From Pseudomonas azotoformans (GTDB lineage: Bacteria > Pseudomonadota > Gammaproteobacteria > Pseudomonadales > Pseudomonadaceae), in NCBI RefSeq assembly GCF_900103345.1, contig NZ_LT629702.1, forward strand, positions 868,001-932,000: DNA of 64,000 nucleotides, read 5' to 3'. Of this stretch, positions 54,718-63,628 are shown in pieces. Made by a program: the position numbers and the translations under genes. The notes beneath the pieces are model-generated. The model ran no database searches. It saw only the letters and a list, made by a program, of their open reading frames with translations, and was not told the origin of the DNA. The first letter of the stretch is position 1, and every line of letters begins with the position of its first letter.

Positions 54718-56543
54718 TGGGCTTTCTCCGAAGCTTTCAGCCACCACGCGCTCAGGCCCAGGCTGTAGGGCGGCGTGGTGACAAAGGCGAACCGGTTGCG
54801 GTACGCCAGGCGATGATAGTTGAGGTACCAGTTGGGAATGCTGTAGTGCTGCCATAGCAACACCCGGTCGAGGGCACGGCCAGCGGCCAGTTGCTCTTCG
54901 CGGGTCTTGGCGGCCAGCAGTTGTTCCAGCAGGTGATCGATAATCGGATTATTGATGCCTGCGTAGTTCTTGCTGCCCTTGATCGCCGCCTGGCTGGAGT
55001 GGAAGTACTGCCACTGCTCAAGGCCCGGGCTCAAGGTCTGGTTGAGGGTGATCAGGATCATGTCGAAGTCGAACTGATCCAGGCGCTGCTTGTACTGGGC
55101 GCGGTCGACGGTGCGCAGGCGCGCGTCGATGCCGATGCTGATCAGGTTCTCGACATAGGGCTGCAGGATGCGCTCCAGGTTCGGGTTGACCAGCAGGATC
55201 TCGAAGCGCAGCGGCTGGCCATCCTTGTTCACCAGGCGCTGCCCGGACAGCTTCCAGCCGGCGTCGCCGAGCAGGGCCAGCGCGCGGCGCATGGTTTCGC
55301 GGGGGATGCCGCGCCCGTCGGTCTGGGGTAGGCTGAAGGCTTGCGTGAACAGGTTGGCCGGCAGTTGCTCGCGGTACGGCGAAAGCATCAGCCATTCATG
55401 GCCGGTGGGCACGCCGGTGGCGGCGAATTCGCTGTTGGGGTAGTAGCTCAAGGTGCGCTTGTACGCACTGCTGAACAGGGTGCGGTTGGTCCACTCGAAG
55501 TCGAACATCAGCCCGAGGGCTTCACGCACTCTGGTCTGGCTGAAGGTGGGCCGCCGAGTGTTCATGAACAGGCCCTGGCTCTGGGTCGGGATCTGGTGGG
55601 CGATCTGCGCCTTGATCACGTCACCCCGGTTCACCGCCGGGAAGTTGTAGCCGTTGGCCCAGTTCTTGGCCTGGTGCTCGATGTAGATATCGAACTCGCC
55701 GGCCTTGAAGGCTTCGAAGGCCACATCGCTGTCGCGGTAGAACTCCACCTCGACCTTGTCGTAGTTATAGAAGCCCTGGTTCACCGGCAGGTCCTTGCCC
55801 CAGTAATCCTTGACCCGTTCGAACACCAGTTGCCGCCCGGGCGTGACCTTGCTGATGCGGTAGGGGCCGCTGCCCAGGGGCGGTTCGAAGGTGGTGGCCT
55901 TGAAGTCGCGGTTTTTCCAGTAGTGCTGGGGCAATACCGGCAATTCGCCCAGGCGCAGGATCAGCAAGGGGTTGCCGGCACGCTTGAACACAAAGCGGAT
56001 GCGGTGTCGGTTGAGCACATCCACCCGCGCCACTTCCTGCAGGTTGGTGCGGTATTGCGGGTGGCCTTCGGTCAGCAAGGTGCGATAGGAAAACGCCACG
56101 TCATACGCGGTGATCGGCTTGCCATCGTGGAAGCGCGCTTCCGGGCGCAGGTTGAACACTACCCAGCTGCGGTCCTCGCTGTACTCCACCGACTGGGCGA
56201 TCAACCCATAGCTGGAGGTGGGTTCATCGCCGGAGGGCGCATACAGGCCGGTGCCGACCATCAACGGCTCATTCAGCTCATTGACGCCATATTGCAGGAA
56301 GTTCGGCGTGGAAACCGGGCTGGAGCCCTTGAAAGTATAGGGGTTGAGGGTGTCGAAAGTGCCAAAGGCCATGACCCGCAAAGTCCCGCCTTTCGGCGCT
56401 GCAGGGTTTACCCAATCGAAGTGGGTGAATTTGGCCGGGTACTTGAGGCTGCCGAACTGCGCATAACCGTGGCTCTCGGTAATCGTCGCGTTCGCTGCAA
56501 AGCTCAAGGCCAGAGTTATTAGTAGAAGGAGGGGACGCTTCAA
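54714..56543 (-). CDS. nppA1: peptide ABC transporter binding protein NppA1/YejA
   Basis: 609 aa, a close paralogue of the next gene (HGYAQFGSLKYPAKFTHFDWVNPAAPKGGTLRVMAFGTFDTLNPYTFKG). TTG start at 56543 (no nearby ATG) with a signal peptide MKRPLLLLITLALSFAANA. First gene of the operon; a 42-bp inverted repeat and another REP-like unit lie upstream. Ligand range (peptides, peptidyl nucleosides) is known for the P. aeruginosa system, inferred here. Confidence 0.9.
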   Translation of the reverse strand: MKRPLLLLITLALSFAANATITESHGYAQFGSLKYPAKFTHFDWVNPAAPKGGTLRVMAFGTFDTLNPYTFKGSSPVSTPNFLQYGVNELNEPLMVGTGLYAPSGDEPTSSYGLIAQSVEYSEDRSWVVFNLRPEARFHDGKPITAYDVAFSYRTLLTEGHPQYRTNLQEVARVDVLNRHRIRFVFKRAGNPLLILRLGELPVLPQHYWKNRDFKATTFEPPLGSGPYRISKVTPGRQLVFERVKDYWGKDLPVNQGFYNYDKVEVEFYRDSDVAFEAFKAGEFDIYIEHQAKNWANGYNFPAVNRGDVIKAQIAHQIPTQSQGLFMNTRRPTFSQTRVREALGLMFDFEWTNRTLFSSAYKRTLSYYPNSEFAATGVPTGHEWLMLSPYREQLPANLFTQAFSLPQTDGRGIPRETMRRALALLGDAGWKLSGQRLVNKDGQPLRFEILLVNPNLERILQPYVENLISIGIDARLRTVDRAQYKQRLDQFDFDMILITLNQTLSPGLEQWQYFHSSQAAIKGSKNYAGINNPIIDHLLEQLLAAKTREEQLAAGRALDRVLLWQHYSIPNWYLNYHRLAYRNRFAFVTTPPYSLGLSAWWLKASEKAQ

Positions 56544-56653
56544 GTCAGAGATCCGATCCAGGCGGCTTGGGCTTTATGATCGGTACAGTAACAGCTTGTT
56601 CCGGTTGGAAAAAGCCAGTCGGCTGACGGAGATTCCATGTGGCGCTGGCTTGC

Positions 56654-56785
56654 GTGGTGAGCGGGCTTGCCCCGCGCTGGGCTGCGCAGCAGCCCCAGTT
56701 GGCTATACGCATTGTTCCAGACAAAATGCATTGCATGGTTTTAGGGCTGCTGCGCAGCCCAGCGCGGGGCAAGCCCGCTCACCAC
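56654..56785. repeat. perfect 42-bp inverted repeat with REP-like ends
   Basis: Arms 56654-56695 and 56744-56785 are exact reverse complements over 42 bp and enclose 48 bp. Each arm itself contains GCGGGCTTGCCCCGC and a GGGCTGCGCAGCAGCCC palindrome. A further single unit (GCAAGCCCGCTCACAC) follows at 56787-56802. Longer and different from the other REPINs here. It fills the gap 56544-56822 between the diverging ends of nppA1 and mltD. Confidence 0.88.
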
Positions 56786-56822
56786 AGCAAGCCCGCTCAC
56801 ACAAACAAGCTTTGTTTGTCAG

Positions 56823-58238
56823 TCAGCGTGGCCCGGAAACCACCAGCATCTGCCCAGGCTTGAGCGCCTGACCAGTACGCGGGTTCCAGCGCTTGAGATG
56901 TTGCATCTCAACGTTGAAGCGCTTGGCGACGATGTACAGCGAGTCGCCTTTCTTGACCTTGTATTGCACCGGCTTCTTGCTATCAGCCTTGGCCACCAGC
57001 TTGCGCGTGTCCTGCATCACCAGGGTCTGGCCGACCTTGAGCGCCTGGCCGTTGAGTTTGTTCCAGCGCTGCAGGTCATGCACATCGACCTTGTTGGCCT
57101 TGGCGATCAGCGTGAGGTTGTCGCCACTGCGCACTTTGTAGCTGCGGGTACGCCCGGCCACACGCGCGTTTTCGACTTCGTCGAACACCTGCTTTTTCGG
57201 GCGCATCGCCAGCAATTCTTCAGGCTTCATCGTCGAAAGGGTGCTGGTCAGCAGTTGCGCCTTGGAACTGGGCACCAGTAAATGCTGCGGCCCATCCAGG
57301 GTGGTGCGTTGTTTCAGCGCCGGGTTGAGTTGGAACAGTTCGTCTTCGTCGATCTCGGCCAGCGCAGCAACCCGGGACAGGTCCATGCTTTGTTTGACTT
57401 CAACTACTTCAAAGTACGGCGTGTTGGCAATCGGGTTCAGGTTGACACCGTAGGCCTCAGGCGCGAGCACCACTTGGGACAGCGCCAGGAACTTGGGCAC
57501 GTAGTCCTTGGTTTCCTGGGGCAGCGGCAGGTTCCAGTAGTCGGTCGGCAGGCCGAGCTTCTCGTTGCGCTCGATGGCCCGGCTCACTGTGCCTTCGCCG
57601 GCGTTATAGGCGGCCAGGGCCAGCAGCCAGTCGCCGTTGAACATGTCATGCAGGCGGGTCAGGTAGTCGAGGGCGGCGGTAGTGGAAGCGGTGATGTCGC
57701 GACGGCCATCGTAGGCGCGGGTCTGGCGCAGGTTGAAGTAGCGCCCGGTGGAGGGGATGAATTGCCACAGGCCGACCGCATCACTGCGCGAATAGGCCAT
57801 CGGGTTGTAGGCACTTTCAATCACTGGCAGCAGCGCCAGCTCCAGGGGCATGTTGCGTTCTTCAAGACGTTCGACGATGTAGTGAATGTAGAGGCTGCCG
57901 CGTTCTCCGGCGTTCTCCAGGAAGGACGGGTTGCTGGCGAACCACAGGCGCTGTTGCTCGATACGCGGGTTGACGCCTAACCCGTCCTGCAGCTGAAAGC
58001 CCCGGCGCATGCGTTCCCAAACATCCTGGGGCACATCGGGAGTCGGTTTTTCTGAAAGCCAGATGACGGGTTTCTGTTTGATTTTGGCGGTAAGGTTTGG
58101 CTTGGGTTGCACGGTGGATTGTGCGGTGAAATTGCTTGATTGGCAGCCCGCCAGCGTGGCGGACACAGCCACCGCCACAGCTTGAGCCAGGCGGGTCAAT
58201 GCGTCTGAATGGTTGGATTTACGAATAGATGACGACAT
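56823..58238 (-). CDS. mltD: membrane-bound lytic transglycosylase D with two LysM domains
   Basis: 471 aa. Lipoprotein signal with lipobox LAGC, SLT domain with catalytic Glu in LPVIESAYNP, GLWQFIPSTGRYFNL and AAYNAGEGTVSRAI, then two LysM repeats at the C-terminus (YKVRSGDNLTLIAKANKV and YKVKKGDSLYIVAKRFNV). It cleaves murein to 1,6-anhydro-muropeptides at the outer membrane. Start MSSSIRKSN at 58238. Adjacent to gloB as in other pseudomonads. Confidence 0.94.
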   Translation of the reverse strand: MSSSIRKSNHSDALTRLAQAVAVAVSATLAGCQSSNFTAQSTVQPKPNLTAKIKQKPVIWLSEKPTPDVPQDVWERMRRGFQLQDGLGVNPRIEQQRLWFASNPSFLENAGERGSLYIHYIVERLEERNMPLELALLPVIESAYNPMAYSRSDAVGLWQFIPSTGRYFNLRQTRAYDGRRDITASTTAALDYLTRLHDMFNGDWLLALAAYNAGEGTVSRAIERNEKLGLPTDYWNLPLPQETKDYVPKFLALSQVVLAPEAYGVNLNPIANTPYFEVVEVKQSMDLSRVAALAEIDEDELFQLNPALKQRTTLDGPQHLLVPSSKAQLLTSTLSTMKPEELLAMRPKKQVFDEVENARVAGRTRSYKVRSGDNLTLIAKANKVDVHDLQRWNKLNGQALKVGQTLVMQDTRKLVAKADSKKPVQYKVKKGDSLYIVAKRFNVEMQHLKRWNPRTGQALKPGQMLVVSGPR

Positions 58239-58336
58239 TGGCTGGAAGTAAGTTCCGGGCAAAAATGTCGGGCGATTCTAGAAACCCGCTGGGTTCCGGT
58301 CAACCATTCAGAAATTAGGTATCAGATTGCTTCCCG

Positions 58337-59104
58337 TTAGAACTTATCTTTCCAGGCCCTCAAGCTAGCAAACACCTCGGCCCCAGAGCGGTTGTCGCGG
58401 CCATTCCGTTCGTCTGCTTTTTGTTTAACGGATGTTTCAGAGGTACGCAGAAAGGGGTTGGTCAGCTTTTCCAGGGCCAGGTTGGAAGGCAGCGTGATCT
58501 CGCCACGGGCCCGCAGTTGGCGTACGTTTTCCACTCGTTCGGCTATCTCTGTGTTATCCGGTTCCACAGCCTGGGCGAACTTGAGGTTGCTTTGTGTGTA
58601 TTCGTGGGTGCAGTACACCAGGGTATCGGCAGGCAGGGCGGCCAAACGCTCGAGGGAGGTGTACATCTGTTCCGGCGTGCCTTCGAACAGACGCCCGCAA
58701 CCGGCGGCGAACAGGGTGTCGCCACACAACAGCACGCCCGGGTGATAAAAGGCGATATGGCCCAGGGTATGGCCGGGCACGCCATAGATGTCGAAGTCCC
58801 AGCCGAGTACCGTGATGCGGTCGTTATCGTGCAGCGCCACGTCACGCGCCGGGATCTTCTCGTTGGCCGGGCCGTAGACCTTGGCGTCGGTCTCACGCTT
58901 GAGTTGTTCGACACCGCCGACGTGATCGTGGTGATGGTGGGTGATCAGGATGTCGCTGAGGCTCCAGCCAGGGTTCTGCTCGAGCCAGGCCAGCACCGGC
59001 GCGGCATCGCCGGGGTCGACTACGGCGCAGCGTTGGGTGCGAGGGTCCTGTAACAACCAGATGTAGTTATCGGTAAAGGCGGGCAGGGCACTGATCTGTA
59101 TCAT
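58337..59104 (-). CDS. gloB: hydroxyacylglutathione hydrolase (glyoxalase II)
   Basis: 255 aa metallo-beta-lactamase fold. Metal motif THHHHDH near residues 55-61, [19 protein letters not shown] and THEYT, and the C-terminal glutathione-binding Lys/Arg (FLRTSE). Hydrolyses S-lactoylglutathione in methylglyoxal detoxification. Divergent from the methyltransferase gene, as in P. aeruginosa. Confidence 0.96.
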   Translation of the reverse strand: MIQISALPAFTDNYIWLLQDPRTQRCAVVDPGDAAPVLAWLEQNPGWSLSDILITHHHHDHVGGVEQLKRETDAKVYGPANEKIPARDVALHDNDRITVLGWDFDIYGVPGHTLGHIAFYHPGVLLCGDTLFAAGCGRLFEGTPEQMYTSLERLAALPADTLVYCTHEYTQSNLKFAQAVEPDNTEIAERVENVRQLRARGEITLPSNLALEKLTNPFLRTSETSVKQKADERNGRDNRSGAEVFASLRAWKDKF

Positions 59105-59169
59105 TCTTCGATTCGCCAAGCTGAACACATTGGTGCATCTTAGAACGTCTAGGCGAGTTGGAGAATGCA

Positions 59170-59928
59170 ATGACTGATAAAGCGTTCGCCCAGGCCGATC
59201 CTGAGTGGCTGGCCCTGATCGGCGCAGCCCGCGAGTGGCTGTCCGGCCCCATCGGGCAATTTCTGCTGGACGAAGAACGGCGCATGCTTGAAGACGAGCT
59301 GGGCCGGTTCTTCGGTGGCTATCTGGTGCACTACGGCCCTTCGGCCGAGACGCCGCCGTGTGCGCCCCAGGTGCAACGTAATGTTCGCCTGGGGGCACCG
59401 TTGCCTGGCGTGGAGATTGTGTGCGAGGAACAGGCCTGGCCGTTGAGCGAACATGCTGCCGATGTGGTGGTGTTGCAGCACGGGCTGGATTTCTGCCTGT
59501 CGCCCCATGGCTTGCTGCGCGAGGCGGCGAGCAGCGTACGGCCCGGCGGCCATTTGCTGATCGTGGGAATCAACCCCTGGAGCAGTTGGGGCCTGCGCCA
59601 TGTGTTTGCCCATGACGGCCTGCGCCAGGCGCGCTGCATCTCGCCGCAACGAGTGGGCGACTGGCTGAACCTGCTGGGCTTCGCGCTGGAGAAACGCCGC
59701 TTCGGGTGCTATCGTCCGCCGCTTGCGTCGACCAAGTGGCAGGGCCGCCTGGCCGGCTGGGAGCGCCGCGCAGGTGCCTGGCAGTTGTCCGGTGGCGGCT
59801 TTTATCTGCTGGTGGCGCGCAAGATCGTGGTCGGGCTGCGCCCCGTGCAACAGGTGCGGCGTGAGCCGATGGGCAAGCTGGTGCCGATGCCGATGGCCAA
59901 GGTCAACCGCAAGCAAAGCGATGCGTAA
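59170..59928 (+). CDS. class I SAM-dependent methyltransferase (PA1814-like)
   Basis: 252 aa. The Methyltransf_11-type core is recognisable ([45 protein letters not shown]), although the N-terminal glycine loop is poorly conserved. GGAG before the ATG at 59170. Lies between gloB and rnhA, conserved neighbours in Pseudomonas. Substrate unknown. Confidence 0.8.
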   Translation: MTDKAFAQADPEWLALIGAAREWLSGPIGQFLLDEERRMLEDELGRFFGGYLVHYGPSAETPPCAPQVQRNVRLGAPLPGVEIVCEEQAWPLSEHAADVVVLQHGLDFCLSPHGLLREAASSVRPGGHLLIVGINPWSSWGLRHVFAHDGLRQARCISPQRVGDWLNLLGFALEKRRFGCYRPPLASTKWQGRLAGWERRAGAWQLSGGGFYLLVARKIVVGLRPVQQVRREPMGKLVPMPMAKVNRKQSDA

Positions 59929-59958
59929 CCCTCTTTTTGAATTGATACCGAGCAACCG

Positions 59959-60411
59959 ATGACCGATAGCGTAGAACTCTTCACCGATGGCGCCTGCAAG
60001 GGCAACCCGGGCCCTGGCGGCTGGGGCGCGTTGCTGGTGTGCAAAGGCGTGGAGAAGGAGTTGTGGGGCGGTGAGGCCAACACCACCAACAACCGCATGG
60101 AGCTGATGGGCGCCATTCGTGGCCTGGAAGAACTCAAGCGCCGCTGCAATGTGCTGCTGGTGACCGACTCGCAATACGTGATGAAGGGCATCAACGAGTG
60201 GATGGTCAACTGGAAGAAGCGCGGGTGGAAAACCGCCGCCAAGGAACCGGTGAAAAACGCCGACCTGTGGCAACTGCTCGATGAGCAATGCAATCGCCAT
60301 GACATCACCTGGAAATGGGTACGCGGCCACATCGGCCACCCCGGCAACGAACGTGCCGACCAGTTGGCCAACCGTGGCGTGGACGAAGTGCGGGGCTACA
60401 AGCAGAGCTGA
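59959..60411 (+). CDS. rnhA: ribonuclease HI
   Basis: 150 aa. Catalytic carboxylates Asp10 ([14 protein letters not shown]), Glu48 (NNRMELM), Asp70 (VTDSQYV) and Asp134 (NERADQLA) with His124 (GHPGNE region) are all present at standard positions. Degrades RNA in RNA-DNA hybrids. Starts 30 bp after the methyltransferase and precedes dnaQ, the usual pair. Confidence 0.97.
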   Translation: MTDSVELFTDGACKGNPGPGGWGALLVCKGVEKELWGGEANTTNNRMELMGAIRGLEELKRRCNVLLVTDSQYVMKGINEWMVNWKKRGWKTAAKEPVKNADLWQLLDEQCNRHDITWKWVRGHIGHPGNERADQLANRGVDEVRGYKQS

Positions 60412-60475
60412 TGCTGACTCACGTGTTAACATCGCGCCCTTTGATTCACACCACACCGTTGAGAGCTGAACCCTG

Positions 60476-61222
60476 ATGGCCATCCGATCTGTTGTACTCG
60501 ATACCGAAACCACCGGCATGCCGGTGACCGACGGCCACCGGATCATTGAAATCGGCTGTGTCGAATTGATGGGGCGTCGCCTGACGGGTCGTCACTTCCA
60601 CGTCTACCTGCAACCGGATCGTGACAGTGACGAGGGCGCGATCGGCGTCCACGGTATCACTGACGAATTCCTCAAGGGCAAGCCGCGTTTTGCCGAAGTC
60701 GCCGATGAGTTCTTCGAATTCATCAACGGCGCCCAGCTGATCATCCATAACGCAGCGTTTGACGTTGGCTTCATCAATAACGAGTTTGCCCTGATGGGGC
60801 AGACTGATCGCGCGGACATTTCCCAGCACTGCTCGATCCTCGATACCTTGATGATGGCCCGTGAGCGCCACCCGGGTCAGCGCAACAGCCTTGATGCCTT
60901 GTGCAAGCGCTACGGCGTGGACAACTCCGGCCGTGAACTCCACGGCGCCTTGCTCGACTCCGAGATTCTCGCCGACGTCTACCTGACCATGACCGGCGGG
61001 CAGACCAGCCTGTCCCTGGCGGGCAACGCCTCCGATGGCAGCGGTTCGGCGGAAGGCTCGGGCAACCGTCCTTCGGAAATCCGCCGTTTGCCGGCTGATC
61101 GCAAACCCACGACGATCATCCGCGCCAGCGAACAGGATCTCGCGGAACACGCGGCCCGGCTGGAAGCGATCGCCAAGTCGGCGGGTGCCCCGGCATTGTG
61201 GACCCAACTGACCCAGCAATAA
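60476..61222 (+). CDS. dnaQ: DNA polymerase III epsilon subunit (3'-5' exonuclease)
   Basis: 248 aa. Exo I DTETTG (Asp9, Glu11), Exo II HNAAFDVGFINNEF and Exo III HGALLDSEILADVYL are intact. The C-terminal segment after about 190 binds the polymerase alpha subunit. Proofreading component of Pol III. Followed by a solitary REP. Confidence 0.97.
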   Translation: MAIRSVVLDTETTGMPVTDGHRIIEIGCVELMGRRLTGRHFHVYLQPDRDSDEGAIGVHGITDEFLKGKPRFAEVADEFFEFINGAQLIIHNAAFDVGFINNEFALMGQTDRADISQHCSILDTLMMARERHPGQRNSLDALCKRYGVDNSGRELHGALLDSEILADVYLTMTGGQTSLSLAGNASDGSGSAEGSGNRPSEIRRLPADRKPTTIIRASEQDLAEHAARLEAIAKSAGAPALWTQLTQQ

Positions 61223-61246
61223 CCCCTGGCTGAACTCGATTAAAAA

Positions 61247-61274
61247 TGTGGGAGGGGGCTTGCCCCCTCCCACA
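61247..61274. repeat. solitary REP palindrome
   Basis: TGTGGGAGGGGGC/GCCCCCTCCCACA, a single 28-bp palindrome 25 bp after dnaQ, without a partner. On RNA it forms a strong hairpin and could act as a terminator for dnaQ, although no T-run follows. Confidence 0.82.
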
Positions 61275-61364
61275 ACTGATTTCAATTGCCTGTAAATCTT
61301 CATTCGCGTCATGGTCCCCCAGCTTCTACCCTTGAGTGCATAGCCCTCAGGACGACAAGCACCC

Positions 61365-63620
61365 ATGTACAAAGACCTGAAGTTCCCCGTCCTGATCGTG
61401 CACCGCGACATCAAGGCCGACACCGTTGCTGGTGACCGGGTCCGAGGCATCGCCCGGGAGTTGGAGCAAGAGGGCTTCAGTATTTTCTCTGCAGTGGACT
61501 ACGCCGAAGGACGACTGGTGGCGTCGACCCATCATGGCCTGGCGTGCATGTTGATCGCCGCCGAAGGCGCTGGCGAAAACACCCACCTGCTGCAGAACAT
61601 GGTCGAGCTGATCCGCCTGGCGCGGCTGCGGGCGCCTAACCTGCCGATCTTCGCCCTGGGTGAGCAAGTCACCTTGGAAAACGCGCCCGCCGACGCCATG
61701 AGCGAACTCAACCAGTTGCGCGGCATCCTGTATCTGTTCGAAGACACCGTGCCTTTTCTTGCCAGGCAAGTCGCCCGTGCGGCCCGAACTTATTTGGACG
61801 GACTGTTGCCGCCGTTCTTCAAGGCGCTGGTGCAGCACACGGCGGATTCGAACTATTCCTGGCACACGCCAGGCCATGGCGGCGGCGTGGCCTATCGCAA
61901 GAGCCCAGTGGGGCAGGCGTTTCATCAGTTCTTCGGGGAAAATACCCTGCGCTCGGACTTGTCGGTCTCGGTGCCCGAGCTGGGTTCGCTGCTGGATCAC
62001 ACCGGGCCGCTGGCCGAAGCTGAAGCCCGTGCCGCGCGCAACTTTGGCGCCGACCACACCTTCTTCGTGATCAATGGCACCTCCACCGCCAACAAGATCG
62101 TCTGGCATTCCATGGTTGGGCGCGATGACCTGGTGCTGGTGGACCGTAATTGTCACAAGTCGGTGCTGCATTCGATCATCATGACCGGCGCCATCCCGCT
62201 GTACTTGTGCCCGGAGCGCAACGAACTGGGGATCATCGGCCCGATTCCCCTGAGCGAGTTCAGTCCCGAGTCGATCCGCGCCAAGATCGACGCCAGCCCC
62301 TTGACCCGTGGCCGTCCGCCGAATGTGAAGATGGCGGTGGTCACCAATTCCACCTATGACGGCCTGTGCTACAACGCCGAGTTGATCAAGCAGCAATTGG
62401 GCAACAGTGTCGAGGTGCTGCATTTTGACGAAGCGTGGTATGCCTACGCGGCGTTTCATGAGTTCTTCGCCGGGCGCTACGGCATGGGCACCTCGCGCAC
62501 GCCGGACAGCCCACTGGTGTTCACCACTCACTCGACCCATAAACTGCTGGCAGCCTTCAGCCAGGCTTCGATGATCCATGTGCAGGACGGTGGCGCACGC
62601 CAGCTCGACCGTGACCGTTTCAACGAAGCCTTCATGATGCATATCTCCACGTCGCCTCAATACAGCATCATTGCCTCCCTGGACGTGGCATCGGCGATGA
62701 TGGAAGGCCCGGCCGGGCGTTCACTGTTGCAGGAAATGTTCGACGAAGCCCTGAGCTTTCGTCGCGCCCTGGCCAACCTGCGCCAGCATATCGCCGCCGA
62801 GGACTGGTGGTTTTCCATCTGGCAGCCACCTTCGGTTGCGGGGATCGACAAGGTCGTCACCGCTGATTGGTTATTGCATCCCCAGGATGACTGGCATGGC
62901 TTCGGTGATGTAGCCGAAGACTACGTGCTGCTGGACCCGATCAAGGTGACGCTGGTGATGCCCGGTCTCAATGCCGGTGGTGCCTTGAGCGATTGCGGGA
63001 TCCCGGCGGCGGTGGTGAGCAAATTCCTCTGGGAGCGTGGCCTGGTGGTGGAGAAGACCGGGCTGTATTCCTTCCTTGTGCTGTTCTCCATGGGCATTAC
63101 CAAAGGTAAATGGAGTACCTTGCTCACCGAGCTGCTGGAATTCAAGCGTAGTTACGACGCCAATATCAGCCTGGCCAGTTGTTTGCCATCGGTGTTTGCT
63201 CAAGGGCCGACGCGCTATCAAGGCCTGGGCCTGCGCGACCTGTGTGACCAATTGCATGGCTGTTATCGCAGCAACGCCACGGCCAAGCATCTGAAGCGCA
63301 TGTACACCGTATTGCCGGAAATCGCGATGAAGCCTGCCGATGCCTACGACCAATTGGTGAGGGGCGAAGTGGAGGCGGTTTCCATCGACGCCTTGCCAGG
63401 ACGCATCGCAGCCGTGATGCTGGTGCCTTATCCGCCCGGCATTCCATTGATCATGCCGGGCGAGCGCTTTACCGAGTCGACGCGCTCGATCATCGACTAC
63501 CTGGCGTTTGCCCGGACGTTCGATAGCAGTTTCCCCGGTTTTGTCGCCGATGTTCATGGGTTGCAACACGAAGATGACGGCAGTGGTCGTTGTTACACCG
63601 TCGATTGCATCAAGGGTTGA
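61365..63620 (+). CDS. ldcA: Orn/Lys/Arg decarboxylase, LdcA-like lysine decarboxylase
   Basis: 751 aa, the same length as P. aeruginosa PA1818 (LdcA). An N-terminal wing domain (residues about 1-135) and a PLP fold with Lys393 in HSTHK, HTPGHGGGVAY and NGTSTANKIV. Fold-type I decarboxylase that makes cadaverine from lysine (arginine or ornithine cannot be excluded from sequence alone). In the same relative position as ldcA after dnaQ. Closely followed by a GNAT gene. Confidence 0.88.
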   Translation: MYKDLKFPVLIVHRDIKADTVAGDRVRGIARELEQEGFSIFSAVDYAEGRLVASTHHGLACMLIAAEGAGENTHLLQNMVELIRLARLRAPNLPIFALGEQVTLENAPADAMSELNQLRGILYLFEDTVPFLARQVARAARTYLDGLLPPFFKALVQHTADSNYSWHTPGHGGGVAYRKSPVGQAFHQFFGENTLRSDLSVSVPELGSLLDHTGPLAEAEARAARNFGADHTFFVINGTSTANKIVWHSMVGRDDLVLVDRNCHKSVLHSIIMTGAIPLYLCPERNELGIIGPIPLSEFSPESIRAKIDASPLTRGRPPNVKMAVVTNSTYDGLCYNAELIKQQLGNSVEVLHFDEAWYAYAAFHEFFAGRYGMGTSRTPDSPLVFTTHSTHKLLAAFSQASMIHVQDGGARQLDRDRFNEAFMMHISTSPQYSIIASLDVASAMMEGPAGRSLLQEMFDEALSFRRALANLRQHIAAEDWWFSIWQPPSVAGIDKVVTADWLLHPQDDWHGFGDVAEDYVLLDPIKVTLVMPGLNAGGALSDCGIPAAVVSKFLWERGLVVEKTGLYSFLVLFSMGITKGKWSTLLTELLEFKRSYDANISLASCLPSVFAQGPTRYQGLGLRDLCDQLHGCYRSNATAKHLKRMYTVLPEIAMKPADAYDQLVRGEVEAVSIDALPGRIAAVMLVPYPPGIPLIMPGERFTESTRSIIDYLAFARTFDSSFPGFVADVHGLQHEDDGSGRCYTVDCIKG

Positions 63621-63628
63621 GGATGGTT

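Noticed and set aside
53491..54768. 425-aa open frame on the plus strand across nppA2
   Set aside because: Antisense shadow of a binding protein with clear family motifs; no ribosome site.
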